64,000 nucleotides of DNA, from assembly GCF_003097315.1 (NCBI RefSeq), contig NZ_QDDL01000001.1:62001-126000 (forward strand), written 5' to 3'. The translations under genes were made by a program, and so were the position numbers. This DNA is from Pelagibaculum spongiae (GTDB lineage Bacteria > Pseudomonadota > Gammaproteobacteria > Enterobacterales > Pelagibaculaceae). Positions within the stretch are counted from its first letter, which is position 1, and each line of letters opens with the position of its first letter. Shown here piece after piece: positions 43,501 through 55,210 of this stretch. The notes under the pieces were generated by a model. That model worked only from the letters and a program-made list of their open reading frames with translations, did not search any database and was not told the origin of the DNA.

Positions 43501-43701
43501 CAGGGAGAGCAAAACTATAGAATTCCCTCATATGTTCACAGGTAAAGCTGAATAATTAGCAACCGGTGTATTATTTAATTCCAAGGCCCTTATACAGCTT
43601 GTTCCTGGCAAACGCTCAGCGCAAAATTCCCATGAAAAACTCACAAGAACCCCAACTTCAGTTTAGTGCGATTGATATTTGAAAGGATTGATGAATAAAT
43701 T

Positions 43702-43743
43702 GTGACCGAGAATAGCACCGGAACAAATTGCTATTCTCGGTCA
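43702..43743 (-). terminator. hairpin downstream of lipoprotein gene 1
   Basis: GACCGAGAATAGCA and TGCTATTCTCGGTC form a perfect 14-bp stem just past the 43757 stop. A weaker version follows the twin gene at 46006-46048. Confidence 0.7.
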
Positions 43744-43756
43744 ACCACTATTTTAG

Positions 43757-45577
43757 TTAGTTAAATATGTCGTTAAAAATTTCAGTCATATCACCACTAT
43801 TGATCCTGATATACTCGCTAACGTATTGATCGTACCATCCATATGTCTCGTCATATTGAACGTTATAATCGCTTCCATCAAGAAGGCTGGCGGTAGTTTC
43901 AAAGTCTGGGCTGAAGAACCGACCACCAGCAAAAGGAATGCGATGATTTGGGTAGCTGTATAATTCGATTCTTGGCCCTGCTGAATCGTAAACACCACTA
44001 GCATTAACTTTGTAGATGATTCCATCTGTTTGAACGTATCGTACTCCGTTGAACATAAACTTACCGTTGTAAGTACTATGTACTTCTGGATTGTAAAGTC
44101 CTTGAGCTAAGATGGATTTTATCCCATCTTCATCAACTTCCAAGTAAAATTCGCAAGCACCAATTGCATCTACCTCGGCAGGAAGGTTGTAAATAAAAGG
44201 ATTAAATCCTAAAGGAATAATCTCAATCTTATAACTTGCTACTCCTAGAGGAATAACAATAGCGCTAGCTGGAAAAAATGCACTTCCTGAATATACGGCG
44301 ATATTTCCAAGACGATTCACCTGCTCCGCCACCATGTTAGCTTTTTCTATAGTGTCGAAATACCTGAATCCCCTTATATCAGGTCCGTTTCCGAAATTTC
44401 CGAAATCTACACCCCATATCCCTAAAGACTCTCTACATTTAAGTTCTTCAGGTCCAGTATTGAGAGGAATCTCGTAGGTAACGATAATATCTTCAGTACG
44501 TCCATTAAGATCTAAACCACCACTCCCTAAGCTCAGGGTTGATCTATAATACCCGCCTGATGAAAAAAAGGATGATCCATTGTAAGCAATATCAATTTCA
44601 ACTTCGGGTGAACTAGCCAAAGCGAAGGCATTAGTACGGTTGCGATTTTCTCCAAACAAATCAAACACATGGCCAGATTGCGCCAAAGTTAATCCGCTTT
44701 TTTCCATTTGCGTTCCGTAATAAGTTATTCTCCAACCAGCACTAATCTCTCTGCGAATATTTTCAAATACTTCTAGCATTACATCTGCAGGGTTTAATCG
44801 ACCAATTATTTCATCATCAGCAAAAACTACAGATCTAGAGTTGTAAATACCCCTATGCAAAGTTATTTGAACTTCACCTGCTGATTCGTCTAATTCTAAG
44901 CCAACATATTTATCTTCACTGGGCCCTTGAGGGTTAAACTTTTTAATTTTATAAATGTTGCCATTTTGTGTGACGGTATAAACTTCTCCGTTATAAATAA
45001 ACGAATCTTCAATGTCGGCAGGCACAGCTAAATCAGTTTCCCAACCGAACGTCATTAGCTTCTTCAGTTTGGTATCGTCTAGCACTCTATATGGAATTTC
45101 AACCATGGCTAGATATTGCACGCCAGCTCTGTATTCCAGGCCTGAAGGATATACAAGGTATCTCTTGGTGCCATGCGGGATGATCGCATAACGCACGCCA
45201 TTTTCTTCCTCAAACAAATAAGCCCGTTGTCTGAGTACATGCTCAGATCTTCCCAGCGGACCATGGCGAGCAATGATATTAAAAGGGTTATTCCTGTAAT
45301 GGAGTCCGTAACCGCTCATCCACCTTTGAATGTTCCACGGCGTCCCCCATCCATCTCTAGACGATACGGCGATTGCTCCATCTCGCCAATCTCCATAAAA
45401 CGACGACCCACCAGTGCCATCAGATGACAATCCACTGGCTTGGTAAGCGTTAACAGATTCCTGCATTTCCGCAGCGTCATCAATGGCAGATATTTCGTCG
45501 GGATCTACAGAATGATCGGCCTGCCCGCAAGCCACGATAAATAATGCTGCAGTGCATAATAATAAAAAGCTTTTCAT
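43757..45577 (-). CDS. mosaic lipoprotein, twin 1, unknown function
   Basis: This 606-residue exported lipoprotein (MKSFLLLCTAALFIVAC, lipobox IVAC, Cys 17) has an acidic residue after the Cys. The N-terminal ~275 residues are almost identical to the twin gene at 46057, while the middle has diverged strongly. The C-terminal ~130 residues are again similar (DGIKSILAQGLYNPEVHSTY … GPRIELYSYPNHRIPFAGGRFFSPDF). There are many Tyr/Gly-rich beta segments and no catalytic motif that I recognise. It is probably anchored in the outer membrane or inner-membrane periplasmic face. It has its own 480-bp upstream region. The tandem pair suggests variation by recombination. Confidence 0.7.
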   Translation of the reverse strand: MKSFLLLCTAALFIVACGQADHSVDPDEISAIDDAAEMQESVNAYQASGLSSDGTGGSSFYGDWRDGAIAVSSRDGWGTPWNIQRWMSGYGLHYRNNPFNIIARHGPLGRSEHVLRQRAYLFEEENGVRYAIIPHGTKRYLVYPSGLEYRAGVQYLAMVEIPYRVLDDTKLKKLMTFGWETDLAVPADIEDSFIYNGEVYTVTQNGNIYKIKKFNPQGPSEDKYVGLELDESAGEVQITLHRGIYNSRSVVFADDEIIGRLNPADVMLEVFENIRREISAGWRITYYGTQMEKSGLTLAQSGHVFDLFGENRNRTNAFALASSPEVEIDIAYNGSSFFSSGGYYRSTLSLGSGGLDLNGRTEDIIVTYEIPLNTGPEELKCRESLGIWGVDFGNFGNGPDIRGFRYFDTIEKANMVAEQVNRLGNIAVYSGSAFFPASAIVIPLGVASYKIEIIPLGFNPFIYNLPAEVDAIGACEFYLEVDEDGIKSILAQGLYNPEVHSTYNGKFMFNGVRYVQTDGIIYKVNASGVYDSAGPRIELYSYPNHRIPFAGGRFFSPDFETTASLLDGSDYNVQYDETYGWYDQYVSEYIRINSGDMTEIFNDIFN

Positions 45578-46005
45578 AATTATTTCTCTGCTTTCGTCAG
45601 AAGTAAAACCTAGAACCCCTCCACGTATACCGCTAGTTATCCATCGAAGCTAACACGGTCAGGATCTATTCTCTATTGGAAAAGATTTCAACAACATAAA
45701 TCAACTAAAAATTCAATCCACCGACTCAAAACACCTACCAGTAAATACGAACTAAGCCATTGTTTAATAAATTAAATACTAAATAAAAAAAACACCAACA
45801 CTTACAGATGCATGAGTGAATTTAATCTCTAGAGAGACACCTATTTTTAGAAAGGTTTCCCTTATCAACATGGTAAAGATCTTTGATATACCCATGATTG
45901 ATAAGAATATGATAACTTGAAGTTAAATAGTTAATTCATCGAAATTAATTGTAGCGAGTACCACTAAAGCTTTGAGTGGTACAATTTTAAAAAACTAGTA
46001 AGTGA
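45578..46005. other. upstream region of lipoprotein gene 1
   Basis: The first ~60 bases upstream of the start resemble the corresponding region of the twin gene but have more changes than the coding start. No other gene or RNA was seen. Confidence 0.4.
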
Positions 46006-46048
46006 TGACCGAGAACAACAGTATTAAAAATGCATTATTCTCGGCCAA
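46006..46048 (-). terminator. hairpin downstream of lipoprotein gene 2
   Basis: GACCGAGAA and TTCTCGGCC form an imperfect stem related to the hairpin at 43702-43743. Confidence 0.5.
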
Positions 46049-46056
46049 ACACTCGA

Positions 46057-47874
46057 TTAATTAAATGTATCGTTAAAAAGTTCCGTCAGATCGCCGTCAT
46101 TGAGCGTAAGATATTCTGCGGCGTAATAGGTGAATTGTTTGTACCACCCATGCGTCTCATCATATTGAACGACATAAGGGATAATAAAACCTGGACTATA
46201 GAACAGGCCACCAGCCAGGGGGGTACGATAGCTTGAGTAGTTGTACAATTCGATTCTTGGTCCTGCAGGATCGTAAATACCATTAGCAGCAACTTTATGG
46301 ATACTTCCATCTGTTTGAGCGTACTTCACCCCGTTAAATATAAACTTGCCTTGGTACGCCCTGTATACTGCTGAAGCATATAACCCTTGAGTTAAGATAG
46401 ATTTTATTCCTTCTTCATCAACCTCTAGGTAAGTATCTGAACCGCAAAGTACTCCTACATGTAATTCGTAGGTTCCGTCATACTCATAAATATGAGGTCT
46501 CAATAAAATGCGAACTTCATATATGTCAGCTGCGTTATCATAAAAAACTTCCGCTTCAGCACCGAAGTGGATTCTGCTTAAGTCAGGAGATGATCTTAAA
46601 ATTCTTACAGAATTTATTTTCGATGCGATTAAGTTAGCTTCATCTTCTTCATCGTAGTATCTGAAAAAAGACGTTATTCCAAGCCGAGTATCTCCCTGCC
46701 ATATATTTATGCTTTCTGTACATATGATTGCAGGTTCTGGAACAGACTCAGGAGCAGGGGCAAGAGGAAGTTGATATGTAATTATAATATCTTCAGTCTG
46801 ACCAGCATGCCCTAAATTAATCCCCCACCCTGAATTCAGAGTCAGGTTATACGCACCCGATACATACGCTTGAGATCCGCCAATAATAGTAAGTTCAACG
46901 TCCGGTGCACTAGCAAATACAAATGTGCTGGTAGGATTGCGAATGGGCCCAAACAAAGTGCCTTCTTTAGCTATTTCTGCTGAAGTTAACCCTTCTTTTT
47001 CCATTTGCGTTCCGTTATCACTCACATTCCAATCTGCACTAATCTCTCTGCGAGTATTTTCAAATACTTCTAGCATCACATCTACAGGGTTAAATCGACC
47101 AATTATTTCATCATCAGCAAAAACTACAGACCTAGAATTGTAAGCATCTCTATATAAAGTTAACTGAACTACACCTGCTGATTCGTCTAATTCCAGGCCA
47201 ACATATTTATCTTCACTGGGCCCTTGAGGGTTAAACTTTTTAATTTTATAAATGTTGCCATTTTGTGTGACGGTATAAACTTCTCCGTTATAAATAAACG
47301 AATCTTCAATGTCGGCAGGCACAGCTAAATCAGTTTCCCAACCGAACGTCATTAGCTTCTTCAGTTTGGTATCGTCTAGCACTCTATATGGAATTTCAAC
47401 CATGGCTAGATATTGCACGCCAGCTCTGTATTCCAGGCCTGAAGGATATACAAGGTATCTCTTGGTGCCATGCGGGATGATCGCATAACGCACGCCATTT
47501 TCTTCCTCAAACAAATAAGCCCGTTGTCTGAGTACATGCTCAGATCTTCCCAGCGGACCATAGCGAGCAATGATATTAAAAGGGTTATTCCTGTAATGGA
47601 GTCCGTAACCGCTCATCCACCTTTGAATGTTCCACGGCGTCCCCCATCCATCTCTAGACGATACGGCGATTGCTCCATCTCGCCAATCTCCATAAAACGA
47701 CGACCCACCAGTGCCATCAGATGACAATCCACTGGCTTGGTAAGCGTTAACAGATTCCTGCATTTCCGCAGCGTCATCAATGGCAGATATTTCGTCGGGA
47801 TCTACAGAATGATCGGCCTGCCCGCAAGCCACGATAAATAATGCTGCAGTGCACAATAATAAAAAGCTTTTCAT
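46057..47874 (-). CDS. mosaic lipoprotein, twin 2, unknown function
   Basis: This 605-residue lipoprotein has the same signal (FIVAC) and an N-terminal ~275 residues identical to twin 1 except for about one change (ARYGPLG versus ARHGPLG). Contained motifs are SFYGDWRDGAIAVSSRDGWG, RYAIIPHGTKRYLVYPSG and DSFIYNGEVYTVTQNG. Residues ~290-470 differ almost completely from twin 1, including an APAPESVPEPA proline-rich linker. The C-terminal domain is moderately similar. The near-perfect identity of the first ~750 bp against diverged flanks points to recent gene conversion. Family not recognised. Confidence 0.7.
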   Translation of the reverse strand: MKSFLLLCTAALFIVACGQADHSVDPDEISAIDDAAEMQESVNAYQASGLSSDGTGGSSFYGDWRDGAIAVSSRDGWGTPWNIQRWMSGYGLHYRNNPFNIIARYGPLGRSEHVLRQRAYLFEEENGVRYAIIPHGTKRYLVYPSGLEYRAGVQYLAMVEIPYRVLDDTKLKKLMTFGWETDLAVPADIEDSFIYNGEVYTVTQNGNIYKIKKFNPQGPSEDKYVGLELDESAGVVQLTLYRDAYNSRSVVFADDEIIGRFNPVDVMLEVFENTRREISADWNVSDNGTQMEKEGLTSAEIAKEGTLFGPIRNPTSTFVFASAPDVELTIIGGSQAYVSGAYNLTLNSGWGINLGHAGQTEDIIITYQLPLAPAPESVPEPAIICTESINIWQGDTRLGITSFFRYYDEEDEANLIASKINSVRILRSSPDLSRIHFGAEAEVFYDNAADIYEVRILLRPHIYEYDGTYELHVGVLCGSDTYLEVDEEGIKSILTQGLYASAVYRAYQGKFIFNGVKYAQTDGSIHKVAANGIYDPAGPRIELYNYSSYRTPLAGGLFYSPGFIIPYVVQYDETHGWYKQFTYYAAEYLTLNDGDLTELFNDTFN

Positions 47875-48082
47875 AATTATTTCTCTGCTTTCGTTAGGAG
47901 TAAAATCTAGAGCACCTCCATGTGCACTTCTAGTTGTCTATCGCAGCTAACACAGTCAAGATCCATTCTCTAATTGGAAAAGATTTCGACAACACAAATT
48001 AACTCAAAAAAATTCAAGCCGCTAATTCAAAACATCTATCAGTAAATAATAATTAAGCTATTGCTTAATTATTATTTAGCGC
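47875..48082. other. upstream region of lipoprotein gene 2
   Basis: This AT-rich sequence must contain the promoter on the minus strand; nothing specific was recognised. Confidence 0.35.
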
Positions 48083-48116
48083 AAAAAAAACCCGCAATTC
48101 TCATTGCGGGTTTTTT
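48083..48116 (-). terminator. acnB terminator
   Basis: AAAACCCGCAAT and ATTGCGGGTTTT form a symmetric stem with A and T runs, 56 bases past the acnB stop. Confidence 0.93.
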
Positions 48117-48171
48117 CGATCAAAATACGTTCAATCAAAATGCTCTTGATTAAAACGCTAAAGAAAGCTGC

Positions 48172-50778
48172 CTATGCTGGCAGATTCTTCAGGGTGATTT
48201 CTTCAGCTTTTGCAGCCTTGGAAGTATATTGATCCATTTTATCGAAGTTCAGGTATTGGTAAATCTCACTGGCCATGCCGTTCAGACTAGCCGCATATTC
48301 CTGATATTCAGCAGGGGTAGGTATGCGACCTAAAATACCACCGACTGAAGCTAGCTCAGCAGATGCTAGGTAAACATTGGCACCTGTTCCTAAACGGTTA
48401 GGGAAGTTACGCGTGGAAGTCGACATTACCGTGGTATTGTCACCAACTCGCGCCTGGTTACCCATGCACAATGAACAACCTGGCATTTCAGTACGAACAC
48501 CGGCACGACCGAAGATGTTGTAATAGCCCTCTTCCATCAGCTGCGCTTGGTCCATCTTGGTTGGCGGTGCCACCCAGAAACGAGTACTCAAACCACCACT
48601 ATGTTGCTCCAGCATTTTACCTGCTGCACGGAAGTGGCCAATATTGGTCATACAAGAACCGATGAATACTTCATCAACCTTGTTACCAGATACATCAGAT
48701 AACAAGCGAGCGTCATCCGGGTCATTCGGGCAGCATACGATTGGCTCTTTGATGTCCGCCAGATCGATCTCAATCACATGCGCATATTCTGCATCTGCAT
48801 CGCTGCGCATCAATTTAGGATCAGCTAACCAATCTTCCATTGCTTTGGCACGACGCTCCAGAGTACGGACATCGCCGTAACCTTCAGCAATCATCCAACG
48901 CAACATGATGATGTTTGATTTAAGGTATTCAGCAACTGAATCTTCAGACAACGTGATGGTACAACCTGCTGCAGAACGTTCTGCAGAGGCGTCAGACAAT
49001 TCAAATGCTTGTTCAACGCTCAAGCTATTCAGACCTTCGATTTCCAGTACTCGACCTGAGAATTCGTTGATCTTACCTTTCTTCTCTACTGTCAGCAGAC
49101 CTTGCTTGATGCCGTAGTAAGGAATGGCATGAACCAAGTCACGCAGGGTAATACCTGGTTGCATTTCGCCTTTGAATTTAACCAGAATTGACTCTGGCAT
49201 ATCCAATGGCATAACGCCGGTAGCGGCAGCAAACGCCACTAAACCAGAGCCTGCGGGGAAAGAGATACCCATTGGGAAACGGGTGTGCGAGTCGCCACCA
49301 GTACCCACTGTATCTGGCAACAACATGCGGTTGAGCCACGAGTGAATAACACCATCACCCGGACGTAGCGCAACACCGCTACGGTTCATGATGAAATCAG
49401 GCAAGGTGTGCTGCATCTGTACATCAACTGGCTTTGGATAAGCTGCTGTGTGACAGAAAGACTGCATCACTAAATCAGCACTAAAGCCCAAGCAAGCCAA
49501 ATCTTTCAGCTCATCACGGGTCATAGGACCAGTGGTATCTTGCGAGCCAACCGTAGTCATTTTTGGTTCGCAGTATTGACCTGGACGAACACCTTCTACG
49601 CCGCAAGCCTTACCCACCATTTTTTGCGCCAGTGAGAAGCCTTTATCGCTTGCTTCTACTGCAGCTGGGCGACGGAACACTTCAGAAGTACCCAGACCTA
49701 AAGCTTCACGTGCACGATCGGTCAAACCACGACCAATGATCAGCGGAATACGGCCACCGGCGCGAACTTCATCTAACAGCACATCTGTTTTCAGAGAAAA
49801 TTCAGATAACACAGCACCTGATTCTGAAAGAATTTTGCCGTCATATGGGCGAACTTCAATCACGTCGCCCATATTCAAATCATCAACTGGCGCTTCAAAA
49901 ACCAGCGCTCCAGCATCTTCCATGGTATTGAAGAAAATTGGTGCAACTTTGTTACCGATACAAATACCGCCACCGCGCTTGTTAGGCACGCCAGGTAAGT
50001 CTTCGCCAAAGAACCACAAAACAGAATTGGTTGCAGATTTCCGCGAAGAGCCAGTACCAACAACATCTCCCACAAAGGCAACTTGGATACCCTTGGCTTT
50101 AATCTCTTCTATCTGAGCCATCGGTCCAGTAACACCCTGCTCTTGCGGGGTCAGGCCATCGCGCTCCATTTTATATGCAGCACGAGCGTGCAAAGGAATA
50201 TCTGGACGAGACCAAGCATCAGGCGCAGGAGAAAGATCATCGGTATTGGTCTCACCGGTGACTTTAAATACCGCAACTTTCAGGCTTTCTGGTACTTCAG
50301 ATTTGTTAAGGAACCATTCCGCATCAGCCCATGACTGCAATACCGCTTGGGCATTGGCATTTCCGGCATCTGCTTTTTCTTTAACGTCATGGAACGCATC
50401 AAACACTAATAAGGTGTGCTTGAGCTCTTTAGCAGCCAATTCAGACAATTCAGCGTCATCTAGCAACTCAACCATGGTGGCAACGTTATAGCCACCCTGC
50501 ATCATTCCCAATAATTGAACAGCTTTCTGTTTGCTTACTAGGGCGCAGCTTTGCTCACTTTTTGCAATCGCGGATAAAAAGACTGCTTTTACATAAGCAG
50601 CTTCATCAACCCCAGGAGGAATACGATTTTCCAAAAGATCTAGCAAAAATGGCGCTTCGCCAGCCGGGGCATTATTCAGTAACTCAACTAGGCCAGCTGT
50701 TTGTTCAGCATCCAGTGGCTTTGGTGGCACACCTTGCGCTGCACGTTCCTCTACATGTTGACGATATTGTTCTAGCAC
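48172..50778 (-). CDS. acnB: aconitate hydratase B / 2-methylisocitrate dehydratase
   Basis: AcnB is the main citrate-cycle aconitase in many gammaproteobacteria and also dehydrates 2-methylisocitrate in propionate use, which fits the PrpE-type ligase in this window. The sequence shows the N-terminal HEAT-like domain, the swivel domain [33 protein letters not shown], and the 4Fe-4S cysteines in [16 protein letters not shown] and [14 protein letters not shown] chose the GTG at 50778 ([15 protein letters not shown]) because GAGGGGAT lies just upstream and the 868 residues match E. coli AcnB; the frame opens 15 codons earlier. It is a single-gene unit with its own terminator. Confidence 0.96.
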   Translation of the reverse strand: MLEQYRQHVEERAAQGVPPKPLDAEQTAGLVELLNNAPAGEAPFLLDLLENRIPPGVDEAAYVKAVFLSAIAKSEQSCALVSKQKAVQLLGMMQGGYNVATMVELLDDAELSELAAKELKHTLLVFDAFHDVKEKADAGNANAQAVLQSWADAEWFLNKSEVPESLKVAVFKVTGETNTDDLSPAPDAWSRPDIPLHARAAYKMERDGLTPQEQGVTGPMAQIEEIKAKGIQVAFVGDVVGTGSSRKSATNSVLWFFGEDLPGVPNKRGGGICIGNKVAPIFFNTMEDAGALVFEAPVDDLNMGDVIEVRPYDGKILSESGAVLSEFSLKTDVLLDEVRAGGRIPLIIGRGLTDRAREALGLGTSEVFRRPAAVEASDKGFSLAQKMVGKACGVEGVRPGQYCEPKMTTVGSQDTTGPMTRDELKDLACLGFSADLVMQSFCHTAAYPKPVDVQMQHTLPDFIMNRSGVALRPGDGVIHSWLNRMLLPDTVGTGGDSHTRFPMGISFPAGSGLVAFAAATGVMPLDMPESILVKFKGEMQPGITLRDLVHAIPYYGIKQGLLTVEKKGKINEFSGRVLEIEGLNSLSVEQAFELSDASAERSAAGCTITLSEDSVAEYLKSNIIMLRWMIAEGYGDVRTLERRAKAMEDWLADPKLMRSDADAEYAHVIEIDLADIKEPIVCCPNDPDDARLLSDVSGNKVDEVFIGSCMTNIGHFRAAGKMLEQHSGGLSTRFWVAPPTKMDQAQLMEEGYYNIFGRAGVRTEMPGCSLCMGNQARVGDNTTVMSTSTRNFPNRLGTGANVYLASAELASVGGILGRIPTPAEYQEYAASLNGMASEIYQYLNFDKMDQYTSKAAKAEEITLKNLPA

Positions 50779-52489
<1,711 letters not shown>

Positions 52490-52512
52490 AACATTCAATG
52501 CTCAACCAGTAC

Positions 52513-52536
52513 AGACGGCTAGTCAACTAGCCGTCT
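52513..52536 (+). terminator. hairpin after purB
   Basis: AGACGGCTAG and CTAGCCGTCT form a 10-bp perfect stem 23 bases after the stop; no T run follows. Confidence 0.65.
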
Positions 52537-52658
52537 CACTGCTCAACGGCACCATCTCTACCTCAAACGCTATAAACGTAATCTCACTAATCCGTCTATC
52601 CTCAACGTAATAAACAGGGATTTTCAGGACAGGGACGCCAGCAAAAAGGTTGCGCGTC

Positions 52659-53147
52659 ATGAGTAGATTTAAACTAGCCACATACAGCTCCGAGCCAATT
52701 AATAAAAGTGAAGATTTTCGCAGTAGCCTGGACTATCTAGACAGCCTATTAGGTCGTTGCGGCAATTCATTAAAAATTTACCGGCCCGAACTAGCTGATC
52801 AAAGCCTCAAAAAAGCACTCAACGAGCATATCGTAGCCCGCTTGATTAAAAATCAATGCCGCGTTTCTATCTTGGTTTGTGACGGGCCTATGTTTGTCCA
52901 TAACTGCAAAGACTTGGCACGATTAAGCCGCAAGGCACCTAGTTTGGTTCGAGTCCGCCGACTATCAAGGCCATTCTGTGCTGAAAGCTTTTTTATAACT
53001 GGTGAAAATGGCTTTGCAACCATGATTAGACCGGGACATTGGATTACTACAGAGAGCCCTGCCATGGCGCAAAGAATGAGATATGACTTTGAAAGAGACT
53101 GGCAAAAGTCCAATGCAAGCGGCTCATTAGGACAATGTTACTTATAA
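52659..53147 (+). CDS. conserved hypothetical protein, possible PLD-like fold (DUF7931-like)
   Basis: This is a 162-residue cytosolic protein with no signal peptide. It has an alternating strand-helix pattern: RSSLDYLDSLLGRCGNSLKI, VSILVCDGPMFVHNCKDLAR, VRVRRLSRPFCAESFFITGE and a C-terminal helical part (MAQRMRYDFERDWQKS). This resembles single-domain phospholipase-D-like proteins (DUF7931) found beside GNAT enzymes in gammaproteobacteria, but no HKD motif is present. The ATG at 52659 is preferred to a TTG at 52650. It lies between purB and HU, probably with its own promoter. Confidence 0.6.
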   Translation: MSRFKLATYSSEPINKSEDFRSSLDYLDSLLGRCGNSLKIYRPELADQSLKKALNEHIVARLIKNQCRVSILVCDGPMFVHNCKDLARLSRKAPSLVRVRRLSRPFCAESFFITGENGFATMIRPGHWITTESPAMAQRMRYDFERDWQKSNASGSLGQCYL

Positions 53148-53190
53148 ATATTCTGGCATTTCATTTTGTTCGATCTATCTTTACAGCAGA

Positions 53191-53217
53191 CGGGTTGTTT
53201 GACCCGGCGAAACCGGG
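53191..53217 (+). promoter_or_regulatory. overlapping alternative hairpins in the HU leader
   Basis: CGGGT/ACCCG (53191-53206) and CCCGG/CCGGG (53203-53217, loop CGAAA) share the central CCCG, so only one can form at a time. They lie 34 bases before the HU start codon. This may be an attenuator-like or mRNA-stability element, or chance. Confidence 0.35.
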
Positions 53218-53250
53218 CAGGAAGCCTTTATACAACAGGGAGAAATCACC

Positions 53251-53526
53251 TTGAAAAAACCAGAATTGATTGCTGCTGTGGCAGACCAAGCTGAATTAAG
53301 TAAAGCTCAAGCTGCAAAAGCGGTTAACGCTATCGTAGAAACCATTACCCAAGCGGTTTCCAAAGGCGAAGATGTTAGTTTGATTGGCTTTGGCAGCTTC
53401 CAGTTACGCAAACGTGCTGCAAGAAATGGCCATAATCCTCAAACCGGTAAAAGCATTAAAATACCTGCATCCAAGTCAGTCGCATTTAAAGCAGGCAAGT
53501 CATTGCGCGAAGCTGTAAATAATTAA
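53251..53526 (+). CDS. hupB: DNA-binding protein HU
   Basis: This 91-residue nucleoid protein bends and compacts DNA as a dimer. It has the helical N-terminus KKPELIAAVADQAELSKAQA, the GFGSFQLRKRAARNGHNPQTG arm with the DNA-intercalating region (NPQTGKSIKIPA), and the end VAFKAGKSLREAVNN. It starts with TTG, with GGGAGA 7 bases upstream; no in-frame ATG gives a sensible protein. A strong intrinsic terminator follows at 53540. HU rather than IHF is supported by the typical length and C-terminus. Confidence 0.94.
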   Translation: MKKPELIAAVADQAELSKAQAAKAVNAIVETITQAVSKGEDVSLIGFGSFQLRKRAARNGHNPQTGKSIKIPASKSVAFKAGKSLREAVNN

Positions 53527-53539
53527 TTCGCATTATTTA

Positions 53540-53573
53540 AAAACGGAAACCTCTTTTGGTTTCCGTTTTTTTA
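53540..53573 (+). terminator. HU gene terminator
   Basis: AAAACGGAAACC and GGTTTCCGTTTT form a long stem followed by T7. Confidence 0.93.
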
Positions 53574-53619
53574 TGAGCAAACTCGGCTCACTTCTGCCTT
53601 ACATACCTGACATCGCCAT

Positions 53620-53802
53620 TCAAGCGTCCACTTTTTCATAATCACAGACACCCATTGCACCAACTAAATCAGCAAACAACTGAATCAAAGTATTTCTGTC
53701 TTTGAATCCACTAATGCTGTTGACGTCTGGCTCCAGCATTCTGCGTCTACGTCGCTTTAATTGGCGCATCCATGCTCGGAACATACCGTTTGAGTTCGCC
53801 AT
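53620..53802 (-). CDS. small basic hypothetical protein
   Basis: This 60-residue ORF starts MANSNGMFRAWMRQLKRRRRR, with an Arg-rich stretch and then a C-terminal SGFKDRNTLIQLFADLVGAMG helix. The ribosome binding site is weak (GACGGA). There is no homologue in memory; it might be a nucleic-acid-associated small protein or a remnant. Confidence 0.35.
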   Translation of the reverse strand: MANSNGMFRAWMRQLKRRRRRMLEPDVNSISGFKDRNTLIQLFADLVGAMGVCDYEKVDA

Positions 53803-54243
53803 TCCGTCACATAAAAGTGAATATAATTTATTGCACTAAAGCAAATAGCCTAAAAAACAAAAATAAGCTTTCAGTTGACTTGGGATCACTTTCACTTTTC
53901 CAAGTAGAGCATTTCGGCTACAAATTTAATTTCCTACACCGCAAAACACCGAAAATTATACCGAAAATTAAATACTCTGATAGATTCAGTGCAAAACCAT
54001 TTAGCCGCTTAACTATTTCAAAATCACTTACCCTACGATACACCGCACCTATATAACGGCCCTGTGATGACAATGATTCACCACTGCACCTTACAGCTCA
54101 GGCGAAATAGCGATAATTAACCGATCTATCCTGACGCAACAACTAGCAACACTACCAAGCCCGGCTAACCTGAATTAACCTCACAGCATGACCAACTGCT
54201 TGCAAAACAAGCCAACATCAACAATGATAATGGTATATTAACC
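53803..54243. other. upstream region of tus
   Basis: This 440-bp AT-rich stretch was checked for a Tus-binding Ter site, as seen upstream of E. coli tus. Only a poor partial resemblance (CTAGCAACACTAC) was found. The tus promoter must lie here. Confidence 0.4.
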
Positions 54244-55131
54244 ATGGAAATTAACATGATTGCTGATCTAATTACTTCGTTGGAGCAGCTGCTAAGCCTG
54301 AGCCAGCAGCTGGGTGGCTCAATCGCAGCACAGAAGAATTTCGCAGCTTGGGTACAACTACCTGATGGCGAAGCATCTTTTAACCAACCAGCTCAAAGCG
54401 CTGCAATAAAAATCTTCAATCAATATCAGTACCTCGATGAGCAACCATCTCGCAACACGATCACCATGCCTGGGCTGCTCGCCTGCACTGCAGAAACCCT
54501 CTCAATTGCTACGCAGCTCAATGCAGCAAAGCAGCGCTTTGAAAAACTGATGCAACAATTAAAAACAGAAAAAATTAAGCGCGATGAAGAAAGCCTCACC
54601 GCGAGCATTGAACAAATATTAAAATTAAGAAATGTTGAAGCATATGAAACGCTCAATCGACATGGTCTGGCTCGTTTGAATCTTCGCCAGTGCTATCGGC
54701 AAATAACCGTGCTAGAACAAAAGCCACTCAAGGTAAGCTGGAGTTGGGCCAACACTCGGGCAATAAAGAAAATCAAAACATCCAAAGCAATAGAAATGCT
54801 ATTAAAAAGACCCGACAGCGATGCAAAAGAAGTTCAGCTGGCCAAACTGCAAACCTTAACTGCGGACACTTTGCTTGCCCAGGTTCAACAACTAACCCCT
54901 CATCGCCGAGTCAATTTGGTGTTTAAAGAACAAGATCAAATTCGCCGGCAAATGATTAAAGGTTCGCTGCCAATATTGTATCCCGACCTAGCAAACCAAA
55001 AACTACCCGATTTTCGACCCTGCAGCGCTCAGCCTTCTCGTGCAGATCGATTGGAACGCTTGGACAAAAAAATCGAAGAAGAAGTTTTTATCCCTTCATT
55101 ACGAATTCATCGATATATCGAAAATAATTAA
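54244..55131 (+). CDS. tus: DNA replication terminus site-binding protein Tus
   Basis: Tus binds Ter sites and blocks replication forks approaching from one side. The 295 residues align with E. coli Tus. MPGLLACTAETLSIATQLN matches LPGVLCYQVDNLSQAAL. YRQITVLEQKPLKVSWSWAN then IKKIKTSKAIEMLLK matches YRTLTVL…FGWANKHIIKNLH…LAQLEKS. The C-terminus EVFIPSLRIHRYIENN matches LIIPRLHLYVAD. Similarity is moderate, as expected outside enterobacteria. It ends at a bidirectional terminator. Its presence suggests the window may be near the terminus, though tus position varies. Confidence 0.82.
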   Translation: MEINMIADLITSLEQLLSLSQQLGGSIAAQKNFAAWVQLPDGEASFNQPAQSAAIKIFNQYQYLDEQPSRNTITMPGLLACTAETLSIATQLNAAKQRFEKLMQQLKTEKIKRDEESLTASIEQILKLRNVEAYETLNRHGLARLNLRQCYRQITVLEQKPLKVSWSWANTRAIKKIKTSKAIEMLLKRPDSDAKEVQLAKLQTLTADTLLAQVQQLTPHRRVNLVFKEQDQIRRQMIKGSLPILYPDLANQKLPDFRPCSAQPSRADRLERLDKKIEEEVFIPSLRIHRYIENN

Positions 55132-55163
55132 TTAACAATTGAGCCTGTAACTAATCTTAATGA

Positions 55164-55185
55164 AAAGCCCTGAACAGGGCTTTCA
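55164..55185. terminator. bidirectional terminator between tus and the DUF2149 gene
   Basis: AAAGCCCTG and CAGGGCTTT form a perfect short stem with A/T-rich flanks between the converging genes. Confidence 0.75.
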
Positions 55186-55210
55186 ATTATGGCTCAAACT
55201 TTCCAAGCTT

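Noticed and set aside
54150-54175. Ter site upstream of tus
   Set aside because: CTAGCAACACTAC needs gaps to align with the Ter complement and lacks the central TACAACAT.
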